Of a stretch of DNA of 64,000 nt, positions 1-9,400 are shown piece by piece. Source of the stretch: Porcisia hertigi. Its lineage: Eukaryota > Euglenozoa > Kinetoplastea > Trypanosomatida > Trypanosomatidae. Every line of letters begins with the position of its first letter. Position 1 is the stretch's first letter. A model generated the notes under the pieces. It ran no database searches and had not been told where the DNA came from. It saw nothing but the letters and a program-made list of their open reading frames with translations. Location: contig NC_090589.1 of assembly GCF_017918235.1 (NCBI RefSeq), positions 1,427,501 through 1,491,500 on the forward strand. Direction: 5' to 3'. A program made the translations under genes and the position numbers.

Positions 1-1652
1 TGCAGCGCTTTCTTTGCAGTGTGTTGCTTTTATTTCAATGGGGACTCATCTCTCTCTTCTGGTGCGCAAACGGCCAAGGGAGGGCGTTCCAGAGAGCGCA
101 TCCTCACAAGACGGGTGCAGCTCCCCCAGTCTGGCTGCTTCCCCACCCTCTTCATTATCACACCTGCTTCTGAGCTTGCGATATCGCAGTTCTTCGCCAA
201 GCCGTGCTGGATCGAAGGTTTGCCGCTGCGTTCTGGAGGATGAGAGAACGCGCCACATCTATGGCTGCCACGCACACGTCTATGAGGCTAAAGATGAAAA
301 TAAGAATCACGGCGTTGCGCTTGCGTGGCGTATCGACGACTCTGCAGCGCCTCTGTCGACTCTTTCCCTTCTCTCTCTGTGTCGGGTGGCCAACAGCTCC
401 CACAAAAAGGTTCTAGTGACGACACAAAACGGCGAGGCGGTTTTGCTGACTTACACAGCCGCTCTGTAGGCTCCGCAGTAGATCTGCAGATGCACCCGCA
501 TGCATCACCGACATAGAGTGGTATTGCTTCTTGGGCGCTGTTTCTCTTGCCCGTCCTACTCGCTCTTCACTAACTCCCACTAGTGAGTGGTGAGGTGTGT
601 CGCAAACGGAAATGAAGAGGGCAACAGTTTTCTCCGTCGCAATGCTGACGTTTGGTACGATTACGGTGCGCTCCCTACGGCGTGGCTTCCCTCCCCCCCT
701 CCCCCTCCCCGTCCCCCCCCCCCCATTCAGTCACGTGTATGCTGTCTGACCACCTACCCATGAGGGGGGGGGGTTATTCACCCCCACTTCAGCATATACC
801 CTTTTTCCCTGCATGCACAACTTTCCCGCATGGTCTTTCCCACGCTGCATCTCGTATTGTTTACTCTCCGCTCTCTGCTTCTGGCTTTCCTTCTTTTCTT
901 TCCCTCTCTCGCGGGGTAGGGGTAGGAGGAAGGTTCAGTCACCTACCATTCATTCATAGCTGTGGCGGCGAGCACATCAGGCATATCGTTCATTGATATA
1001 TTCATTTTCTGTTTTTTTTTGGTGTGAAGTGCATTTCTGGTTCTCTTTGGCATAGCTTGTTTTGCGTGGGCGCGCTTGTGTCTCCTATTTCGCACTCATA
1101 CCCACAGAGACGAACGAAGTAAACAAAAAACAAGCGTACACCCACCCAGATTTTTTTTGTCCTCTTCCTCCTCCTCTTCGCACTGGTCTTCCTGCCAGAT
1201 ATAGCGTCAAGGTCATGTACAGAGACCTGGACTCTATTTTCATTTACTTCACACACTCAAGTTTTCCCTTGAATCTACCCAACTAGCCTTAGATAACCCG
1301 TACACCACCTCCATTACTCCCTCCCCCTCTCTCAATAGAGGGTTCCCCCCGACCCCCCGCCCCACTCCCCACTCCCCCCTCCACCCTCTCCCCCCTCCCA
1401 CTTCTTGCTCGACTTTTGGGTTCTCTGCGGGTGTCACAGTTTAGTGATCTGTGGAGCCTCTAACGTGTGTTGTTATTGGCACCCTCTTCCCTTATTCTCG
1501 TCCGTTGTACCGATTTCTCACGGTTCACCCCATCTGTGGGGTACTGCGCTCGCTCATCCACCGTCCCTCAAAGTCAGCGGCACACGCACGACAAACATCA
1601 GGCACAAAACTGCACAGTATAGACAACGAGGAAGTCGTTTACAAGACACTCA
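1..1652. other. spacer upstream of the TTC5-like gene
   Basis: I recognise no gene here. Bases 1-650 are of mixed composition and contain an open frame (14-469) that starts only with TTG and matches nothing I know; it may be the 3' UTR of a gene to the left. Bases 690-780 and 1310-1400 are C- and G-rich homopolymer and pyrimidine tracts. A pyrimidine-rich stretch near 1550-1570 followed by AG at 1572-1573 is the likely trans-splice acceptor of the next gene. Confidence 0.5.
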
Positions 1653-2858
1653 ATGGCCGCCCTCGCCTCCTTGGAGAAAGAGGTTGCCGACCTGAAGCGA
1701 GTGCGCGTCTTCAACGAAGCAGTGCGCCAAGGCGTCGAGCACGTATTGGCGAGTCTGCCGCCCCCTGAGGAGGAGAAGAACACAGCTACCAAGGTTCGAA
1801 TTCTGCTACTGCGTAGTCAGGCGACGCTTTTACTTCCACGCGTTTCGCGGGAGTCGGAGAAGGATCTGAATACGGTGCTGAAGCTGCAACCCGGCTCGGC
1901 GTCGACGTGGGTTGATCTCAGCGAATGCCTGTTGCGTCGTAACGCCTTTAAAGAGGCCTGCGACGCTCTTGACAGCGCGCTGCGTGTGGATCCTGCGCAC
2001 ACCGGGGCACTGTGCAAGTACAGTCAAATCCAGCGCAATCGCTGCGGTGAGGAGGGTGTCACAACTGAGCAGCGCAAAGTGTACTTGGAGGATTCTGTGG
2101 CGAAGGCCCGCGCGGCCGTCACCTCTAACGTAGACGACGCAGATGCCTGGAATACGTTGGCGCTCTCACTGCTCTCAAAAGTCACCTTGGAGGGCATGTC
2201 GTTCGACGGCGTTCGCAGAGCGCTGGCGGCGATGCAGCAGGCAGAGCGGAAGGATCCCGAGGACCCCGATGTGCACTACAACAAGGCTGTCCTGGAAAGT
2301 CTTCTGGGCTACTTCGGGGCCGCATCGATGAGCTACTGGAAGGCGTTTGGCCTTGACAACGACCGCCTTAAAGGCACTTGGCACTACTCGGGAGAAAATG
2401 CGAAAGTGCTGCTGCGCGCACAGAGTCGGATGAAGACTGCCAGCGGTATCGGCAAACGGGACTTCAAGAAAATCTGCACCCGCATCGATCAGGCCCGCAA
2501 AAAGTACACCCAGGGCACCTTCGCCAAGATTGTTGGGGTCGTGGACATCGTAACCGAGCCAACGATGCAGCCCGTCACACTGTTGGTGTCTGATGAGAAG
2601 GCGAACTTTGGCTTCTTGCTTATGCACGAGGTGCGCTCAACTTGCTTCAAGATTGGCGACGTCATCACTTATCCCGCGACCACTCCGGTCGAAACCATTA
2701 CCCACAACGTTGTAGGATGTCCAGGGGTGGAGGCGGAGCCGTTGGAGCTCACTCTAACGCATGCGTATCCCAACCCTAAGGGTATACTAATAAACGGACA
2801 GCCACTGCCCTCTTCTGCACATGTGCCGCTGCAGATGACGTCTCGCCTTTTCGCGTGA
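1653..2858 (+). CDS. TTC5/Strap-like TPR protein with C-terminal OB-fold
   Basis: The protein has 401 residues. The N-terminal two thirds (about 45-240) reads as tetratricopeptide helices, for example the segments around STWVDLSECLLRRNAFKEAC and DVHYNKAVLESLLGYFGAA. The C-terminal part (about 285-390) has the order expected of the TTC5 OB-fold: KIVGVVDIVTEP, then LLVSDEKANFGFLL, then FKIGDVITYPATTP. Human TTC5 is about 440 residues with the same two parts. In animals TTC5 binds nascent tubulin and triggers co-translational decay of tubulin mRNA, and it also acts as a p300 cofactor; the tubulin role here is inference. The start is the first ATG after a pyrimidine tract and AG at 1572-1573, giving a leader of about 80 nt. 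It could instead be a generic TPR protein, but the OB-like tail argues for the TTC5 family. Confidence 0.72.
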   Translation: MAALASLEKEVADLKRVRVFNEAVRQGVEHVLASLPPPEEEKNTATKVRILLLRSQATLLLPRVSRESEKDLNTVLKLQPGSASTWVDLSECLLRRNAFKEACDALDSALRVDPAHTGALCKYSQIQRNRCGEEGVTTEQRKVYLEDSVAKARAAVTSNVDDADAWNTLALSLLSKVTLEGMSFDGVRRALAAMQQAERKDPEDPDVHYNKAVLESLLGYFGAASMSYWKAFGLDNDRLKGTWHYSGENAKVLLRAQSRMKTASGIGKRDFKKICTRIDQARKKYTQGTFAKIVGVVDIVTEPTMQPVTLLVSDEKANFGFLLMHEVRSTCFKIGDVITYPATTPVETITHNVVGCPGVEAEPLELTLTHAYPNPKGILINGQPLPSSAHVPLQMTSRLFA

Positions 2859-3706
2859 GCTGAGTGACAGGCTCAGGTTGGTTCCCGGTGTGTGTGAGCA
2901 GGGGGTGGGGGGGGGGACTGTATCGGATGCCGGTACGCTGACCTCTCTATCTCAACTTTTTTCCCCCATTTCTATCAGGCCCGGTGGTTTCCAAAGTCAT
3001 CGCCATATAGGCAGTTGGGGAACAGTGTCCATATTGACCGGCCTTTTGTAAACAGTGTGTCTGTGTATGCAGTGCGAGGCCGCTTGAAGGAGTTGAGGGG
3101 AAACAAAGAGCAAAACGAATCCCGAAAGGCCATAAGATCAGAAAACGTGGTGCTTTCTCTGTGCGGGTGTACAACTTACCCTCGCGTGTGTTTCTGTCAT
3201 ACAGCGTGCCTGCGTGCACTTTTATGCCCTTTCTTCTTGCTCTTTCGTAAGACTCCTTGTTGAGAGGCCTTATGCGGTCTAGGGCAGTCTAGTGTCTCTG
3301 AGCGTGTGTGTGTGTGTGGGATACGGCTGTACTGGGAGACAGAGTCTAAGTTGTTGCCCGTCTCCTACGTCTTTCGACTCTTTTCCTGGCATCCCTGTGC
3401 GCAATGGATCTAGTCATGTTCATGCTGGTGCTTGCGGTGTCACCTCCAAATACAAAATATACCCGACATGTTGCATGTCTTTTGCTGCTGTTCTCTCCGC
3501 ATACGGCACATCGCCGACCATCCCTGCATCGTCTCTCGCTCCCCCCCCTCTGTCCCCCCCCTCTCTCTTTCCCGCTTGAGACCCGAAGCCTTCTCGTGCC
3601 TGGGAGAAGAATCAAGAGAAGAGACCGCATCTGTCTCAGTAGCCGACATCTCCGCAAATACACTTCCGCTACTTTCGTTCACACTCGCTGTACACCTTCT
3701 CTCGGC

Positions 3707-3738
<32 letters not shown>

Positions 3739-3788
3739 TTATATTTATATATTTCACATTGGTTCACCGCTGGCATTCGTCTGTCCGT
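2859..3788. other. spacer with AT microsatellite; leader of the Yippee gene
   Basis: No gene is seen. It contains a G run near 2905, a short GT tract near 3305-3319 and C/T tracts at 3540-3580. From the AG at 3641-3642 there is no further AG until 3830-3831, inside the next coding region. The Yippee mRNA leader therefore probably starts at or before 3642 and carries the AT repeat. Confidence 0.5.
3706..3752. repeat. AT-rich dinucleotide repeat
   Basis: This is a run of alternating A and T with a few G and extra T interruptions. It lies about 40 bases before the Yippee start codon and is predicted to be inside its 5' UTR. Confidence 0.9.
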
Positions 3789-4211
3789 ATGGTAAAACGT
3801 CTTCGCACGCGCCTCTCTGCGCCGGCCGGAGGCAAAGGGGGTTTTGGCTGTGCATTTTGCGGTGCTCATTTTTGCGTCGCCGAGGACGTTGTTTCCGACA
3901 ACTTTCGGGGCCGCCACGGCAAGGCTTTACTTGTTTCCCGCTGCGAGAATTCTTACTTCGGTCACCAGGAGGAGAAGCAGCTGATGACGGGTCTGCACCG
4001 CGTGCGCGATGTATTCTGTTCCAACTGTGACAAGTACGTTGGTTGGGGTTACGACTTTGCTGTGGATGAGCGCGAAATGTACAAGATGCAGCGCTTCGTC
4101 ATTGAGCACCAGCTGATTCGGGGTCTCAACCACGGACAGCTCCGTGGGGCCCTCGGCTACCGCATTCCTGAGGCACAGATAACCTCCTCTTTGTCTGTTG
4201 CGCGCTCGTAG
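3789..4211 (+). CDS. Yippee-like zinc-binding protein
   Basis: The protein has 140 residues. It carries the Yippee zinc signature, two CxxC pairs about 52 residues apart (C21/C24 and C77/C80), with the typical intervening words NFRGRHGKALLV and LMTGLHRVRDVFCSNC, then GWGYDFA and the KMQRFVIEHQLI end. YPEL proteins in animals are about 120 residues, so this is near full family size with a short basic N-terminus (MVKRLRTRL). Yippee proteins belong to the same fold as Mis18 and cereblon CULT domains. Animal YPELs localise to centrosome and nucleolus and YPEL5 is part of the CTLH ubiquitin ligase; which role applies here cannot be told. The ATG chosen is the one that keeps the conserved domain whole; upstream in-frame codons are not ATG. 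Confidence 0.9.
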   Translation: MVKRLRTRLSAPAGGKGGFGCAFCGAHFCVAEDVVSDNFRGRHGKALLVSRCENSYFGHQEEKQLMTGLHRVRDVFCSNCDKYVGWGYDFAVDEREMYKMQRFVIEHQLIRGLNHGQLRGALGYRIPEAQITSSLSVARS

Positions 4212-5147
4212 GTAGTGTACTAGCGGTATAGGAGTAGGAATAAATGAGTCCGTATTCTTGTCTCTGCACCCGGTAAGGGTGGCGCTCTCTAGACGAGTTT
4301 CGCGCCCCTTCTCCATGACTCTGTGGGCTGATCAACCGAGAGCTGAGGGCGGTGAGCTTCTTCCTGCAGGTGTTTCTTATCGGGTGCCGGGATTAGGCTC
4401 TCATCTTCCCGTCTTCCGACTGCTCTCCGCCCCGTTCCCATGCCACCACCCTCTATCTCCGTTTTCTTCCTAACGTGCACACACGAAAAAAAAAGCAACA
4501 CAGCGAACAATCAACCCCCTTTTTTTACCTACTGCTTTACCCCCCCCCCCCCCACACACACACACACACGCACACAACACACACACCCACACCCACACAC
4601 AACACCCCCCCCTTTTGGCTCTACTACTATGGCGTGCTTCGCCAACGGCGATGTTACTATCCCCCTCATCGCGGGAACTATTGTGTGATACGCAGTGATG
4701 CGTGCGCAGGTGCGTCTCTGAAGCAAACAAAGCGGTTGAAAAAGGCGTACACACGCAGTGGCGCTGGAATGCACTTCATTTTTACCCCTCGCCGGTGCGA
4801 TTTTCTGTTGCGTGGCTCCTTTTGGGTCTCTGGACTTGCCAGTGCTCTCTCTTTTCTCATTCAGAGCCCCTGCGGCGTCTCCTGGTTTCTTCACTGCATG
4901 CCCCACAAGTGCTTGCATTCATGTGTGAGGGGCCCCTCCTACGGTCTCCTGAAAAAGAAAACTTCTGCCGTAACAATTCATCTCTCTCCTGTCATCATCA
5001 CCACTCTCCCGCTCCCTTTTTTTTTTTTACACTGTCCTGTGGGTGTCTTGTGGTGTGGCCTAGCTTCCTTCCATCCCCTCCCCTTCCGTAAGTGCGCCCG
5101 GGCGCGGTGTCTCTGTTTCTGGAGGATCAGCGCTCTTCTATGGTACC
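4212..5147. other. spacer; trans-splice region of the kinase gene
   Basis: No gene is seen. It holds a C run plus CA-rich tract at about 4540-4606. A strong pyrimidine tract at about 5000-5029 is followed by AG at 5062-5063, the likely acceptor for the kinase mRNA, with a leader of about 85 nt. Confidence 0.55.
4540..4606. repeat. poly-C followed by (CA)n tract
   Basis: Fourteen C residues run into an imperfect CA repeat. It is simple sequence in an intergenic spacer. Confidence 0.9.
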
Positions 5148-6323
5148 ATGACGGCTTCCCTTCGAAAGAAGAACATGATGGAGTCCGACTGCCGCACTAT
5201 GGCCACAACCACCGAACGTGCGCAGGATCTTCTGATTGGCGGTCGCTTCCGCATTCAGGAACGTTTGGGCTCCGGCGCCTTTGGTGAAGTTTTCAAGGGT
5301 TTCGAGGTGAACACTGGCCACCCTGTCGCCATGAAGATAGAGCTGACAAAGGACGACCATCGCTCGCATCTTAATCTGGAGAACCGAGTCTACAAAAGAT
5401 TCAACGAGTGTCCTATTACTGTTGGCATTCCCAAGTCGTACTACTGTGGGTGCGAGGGAGAGTATACCGTTATGGTGATGGACTTACTTGGTCCGTCTTT
5501 GGAGGATCTCTTTGATCTGTGCAACCGGAGGTTCAACGTAAAGACGGTATGCATGCTCGGCATTCAGATTATTCAGAGACTACAGTACCTCCACAGCGTT
5601 GGCTACCTTCACCGCGACATCAAACCAGAGAATTTTGTCATGGGCCTCGGCCCCTACTCACACATTGTGTATGTGATCGATGTTGGTCTTTCCAAGGCCT
5701 GGCGTGACTCTACGGGAAAGCATATTCCATGCGCCGAGGGCAAGACACTCACCGGTACGGCACGCTATGTTAGCATCAACACCCACAATGGTCTTGAGCA
5801 GTCTCGGCGCGACGATCTGGAGTCCGTCTCCTACTTGCTTTCCTATTTTATGCGTGGTAGTCTACCCTGGCAAGGGCTCAAGCTCTCTAAGAGGGATTCA
5901 CACTTCGAGTCCATTCGCGACATCAAGATCGCTACGTCGCCCGCTGAGCTGTGCCGGGGTTATCCCTGTCAGCTGGCCACCTACGTTGAGTATGCCCGCT
6001 CTCTGGAGTTTGAAGCAGAGCCTGACTACAACCTCTGTCTGCAGCTGCTATCTGCGGCCATTGCAGACATGGGGGAGGAGTATGACTATTGCTACCAGTG
6101 GATCGACCGAGGCGAAGTTAACTCTGCCTCCGACACCCGCGGGTCCTTTAATAGTCAGCGTCCCTCTAGGGCGCGGTCGGGTGTTGCTCTCCGCGGCTCC
6201 AATTGCGTGGTTTCCTCCACCTTTTGGAGGGACAGTGCAGAAGACGACAGGACACAATCGCACCTCGGTAGTAACTTCATGGAAGACACCCACGACATCT
6301 ACGGCCTCAACGACTACTTCTAA
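5148..6323 (+). CDS. casein kinase 1-like protein kinase (DFG changed to DVG)
   Basis: The protein has 391 residues. The CK1 kinase fold is clear: glycine loop GSGAFGEV (41-48), VAMKIE lysine (K63), HRDIKPENF (155-163) and the CK1-specific segment TGTARYVSINTHNGLEQSRRDD that replaces APE. The usual DFG reads DVG (178-180, in VIDVGLSK): the metal-binding Asp is kept, the Phe is not. Length and the Ser/Arg-rich tail after about residue 330 fit CK1 family members, which phosphorylate Ser/Thr in signalling and trafficking; Leishmania has several CK1 paralogues and this looks like a divergent one rather than the abundant CK1.2. The start is the first ATG after the acceptor at 5062-5063, but Met10/Met11 or Met18 are also possible, since the family match begins near residue 28. 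Confidence 0.9.
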   Translation: MTASLRKKNMMESDCRTMATTTERAQDLLIGGRFRIQERLGSGAFGEVFKGFEVNTGHPVAMKIELTKDDHRSHLNLENRVYKRFNECPITVGIPKSYYCGCEGEYTVMVMDLLGPSLEDLFDLCNRRFNVKTVCMLGIQIIQRLQYLHSVGYLHRDIKPENFVMGLGPYSHIVYVIDVGLSKAWRDSTGKHIPCAEGKTLTGTARYVSINTHNGLEQSRRDDLESVSYLLSYFMRGSLPWQGLKLSKRDSHFESIRDIKIATSPAELCRGYPCQLATYVEYARSLEFEAEPDYNLCLQLLSAAIADMGEEYDYCYQWIDRGEVNSASDTRGSFNSQRPSRARSGVALRGSNCVVSSTFWRDSAEDDRTQSHLGSNFMEDTHDIYGLNDYF

Positions 6324-7052
6324 ATGGAAGGCCATTACAGAAAAAGAAGCTCTATTTTTTGTGTTCATGGCTAATACGTCACAATGCGATAGGGAAACTG
6401 TATGTGCTGCTAGGCGGATAATGGTGCGAGGAAAAGCAAAGCTGAACCAGTTCTTGGCATCCACGCAGTAATCTGTTGTGACCCGCACCTTCACGACGCA
6501 GGCGCCCACACCACCACGTCACTTTTTCTCTCCGCTGACTTTGTGGTGTTTTAAAGGTCGCTTCGTCGTTCAAGAGAACTCTTACTTTGTGGTCTCTGCG
6601 CACACCACGTCTGTTTTGTTGCTGTTGCAGTTTTATTCTGGAGTGCGGCTTCTTGCCAAATGCGTGCACTTTGACCCCTTGTCCCCTCTACCCATGCGCA
6701 CCCGTGGTGGGCCCTGCTTTGCTTTTCTTGATCGCGTATCGCTGCAGGGTACGCGTTTTGCTGTTCATGTTTGGTGCTTTTGTTTCCATGTACGACTCTT
6801 CTACAGTTTGTTGTGCGGAGGGCGATATGCAGTGAATACTTTTTTTTTTATTTCGCTTTTTTTTTACAACGGAGTCCCTGTTACGTAATGTGAATAGCCT
6901 GTGTCAGTGTCTCTCAGTGTGTCTTTTTATGTGCCATCAAACCAGCGACTTTCTGACGTCTAAATTTTGGTAGTACTCGCCCCTACCTGGTCCTACCCGA
7001 GTGTTCATACCCCTTTTATTTATGGAATCCCTCCGCCTCTGTCCACGTTTTC

Positions 7053-7075
7053 GTGTGTGTGTGTGTGTGTGTGTG
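7053..7075. repeat. (GT)n microsatellite
   Basis: About eleven uninterrupted GT units in the gene-poor spacer. Confidence 0.9.
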
Positions 7076-9007
7076 CGTGGTAGAGGGCATTGTGCGAAGA
7101 GGTGTTTGTTTTACCCCATTTTGTATACACGTGGTTGCTGTCAGTCTCTCCCCCTTTTAAATTGTTGGTGTCGCGCCGGTCTCTGCGCAGCCCTTGTCTT
7201 TTTCACCCCTCCCGCTCTCCTCCCTCCGCTATGTGGGTGTGTGGGCGGGAAAGGGGGGTTGGGGGGGGGGCTGCTTGACCTTGACGCATCTTCGCATTTT
7301 CCCCCCTCTTTGCCCCCCCTTTTTTTTTGGTTATGAGTTCTCCGCATCCACTTTTCCACGCGCGCCTTCCTCTTCCCCTCGTTCAGTTCTGAAGAGCACG
7401 AAACGTAGCAGCACCACAGGAACGCAGCTCAAGGATTTTTTTTGTTTGTGTTCATCGCTCTTCCGCATTTCTTTTTACTACTGCTCATCTTATCCTTGAG
7501 GTCTGCCTCTCTCTCTTCCCCCATCCTCAACCTTACTGGCAGTTGCCTTCCTCCGCTCCCACCTGGAAGGGAGGAGGGGTGCGTTGACGGCCGAGGGGCT
7601 GAGAGGGAGTATGGTTGATCTTTTAATAATCCCTCGTTTTTTTTTTTTCGGTCGCTGCGCCTCTGTTCTATATTGCCAAGAGACGCAAAGGCCAGATGGG
7701 ATGACAAGAAGAATTGCCTTGGTGGTGGTGTGAGCGCTTGCAGTGTTTGCCACATGTGACCTGTACAGTCTCTGACCCAGCACTCTTCTCCATCACTTCT
7801 CTGTATGCCTTCTTTCCCCTTTCATTGTTTCTGTTGTTGGTGGCTTTCAAATATTTTTGTGTGTAGGGGTTTTAGCCTCATTCCGGCCCGTTCAAGCGGG
7901 CCCTGAGGACAAATCAGCTTAGAGGCAGAACGTCGGTGTTAGTTCACTGGGCGGCAGAGGAAGGGAAGATACAGTTCAGGATTTTGACGAGAATGCGATG
8001 CACGCCATGCCATCACCCATTTTACTTATTTCTACTCTCTCCGATTTCTTTGGCTGGCTATGCTCTTCTCTCTTGACAACTGCGAGCCGATCAAACGCGC
8101 TCCCCGTCGCACTCTGCTCAATCCCACTCGCTTCATTTTTGTTCCCTCTCTCTTTCAGGCCAAAGCTATCGTCCTCCCTGTTCAAGATGTTCCCGACAGC
8201 AGTCTGAGACACTGTGGGGGTGTGGAGGGGGGGGGGCGGCGTGGAGTTGCAGGCTTCACGCATCGATGCTGACTGACAAGTCGATCACAAAAATGGCATC
8301 GGTTTGACATGTTGACGTATCATCTCACCTCAGCTGGGAACAGCAACAGAATATGCCACCACAACTACTTCCGTGTACAGATTTATGTTTCGGAAGATGA
8401 TTTCAAAGTGGAGGGGTGCAACCGGGCGACTGGTGGGAAAGGCGAACGGCGCACCTCCCATGAGGGGTGGGGTGGGAAGCAGCCGCTGGCAATGACGCTT
8501 ATGTCGGGTGGGCGTGGTGGGTTTTGGGCTTTGCCAGACGAAAACGTTATGCGGTAAGGGGGAAATCGGGACGATAAAAACCCACCATGGCGACACCATC
8601 TTCCACCGCTTCCCCCCCAGCTTCACGGCAGCAGCATCGTATGTCAGCCTGCGAGCGTCAAGCACCATCAAGAAGGTTGACATTTCATGCTAGATCTCAC
8701 TACAGTCACGTGTATATCACCCACTTCGAACCAGCACCAAATGAGGTAATTGTCCACGACTCATTTCTCATATGCGGCTTGAGTTCGCCCCCCCCTTTTT
8801 TTTTGCGGGGGGGGGGGCGGGTAGTCCAAGTGCAGACCAGATTCTCTCTCTGGTGTGCTGTTGAACTCTGTTGCCGCACAGGATGTGAGTGCCCTTCCCC
8901 CCATTCCCCCCCCCCCCCCCGGGTGGTGGTGGTGGTGGATTTCATTGCTGCCACTGAGTCGGGGAAAATCATTCGCGGTGCTGCACGGACTAGAGCAAAT
9001 ACATAAC

Positions 9008-9400
9008 TTACAATGAGGGGTCTTTCAGACACTCTCCTGGCACCGTAGTTTTGTTGATGATATGTTTGCACTGCTCACAAAAGGGGTGAGGAACACGCTT
9101 GTATGTCTTTCCGCACGCCTTGAAGGTATGGGGCTCTGTTGACAGCTGCGAACTGCTTTTCAAGAGGGAGTAGGATACGGTTGTGGACTCGGCAGAATCT
9201 GCGAATAATAACGATAAAGGCGATGATGTGTTTGTTCGACACTTCCCGGGGTAACTGAGCTGCCGTGGCCCTGGAGGAAGACGAGAAGAGACATGCCTAC
9301 CAGCAACGCTAGTATACAGAGCCGTTATCCAGTAGTCCGAAAGTGTATTACGATTTGTTGGTGCCATGGGCGGCTTCTTACTCTGCGCACAAGGGTCCAT
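9008..9400 (-). CDS. possible small zinc-motif protein on the minus strand (bL32m-like?)
   Basis: This is an ATG-started open frame of 130 residues on the strand opposite to all other genes. Its C-terminal third has C96-G97, H105, C108 and C111 in the context FKACGKTYKRVPHPFCEQCK. That resembles the CG...H..C..C ribbon of mitochondrial ribosomal protein bL32, but the first Cys of the usual CxxCG is absent and the spacing before His is longer. The N-terminal 85 residues are Ser/Thr-rich and unrecognised. Third-position GC in the C-terminal part is only moderate, and I see no convincing pyrimidine tract upstream on the minus strand. It may be chance. Against chance are its placement in the only large empty gap and the compact motif. 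Confidence 0.3.
   Translation of the reverse strand: MDPCAQSKKPPMAPTNRNTLSDYWITALYTSVAGRHVSSRLPPGPRQLSYPGKCRTNTSSPLSLLFADSAESTTVSYSLLKSSSQLSTEPHTFKACGKTYKRVPHPFCEQCKHIINKTTVPGECLKDPSL

Noticed and set aside
7880-7905. tRNA-like T-arm (GTTCAAG loop in a GC stem)
   Set aside because: The loop has six bases and no acceptor, D or anticodon arms can be built around it; it is only a hairpin.
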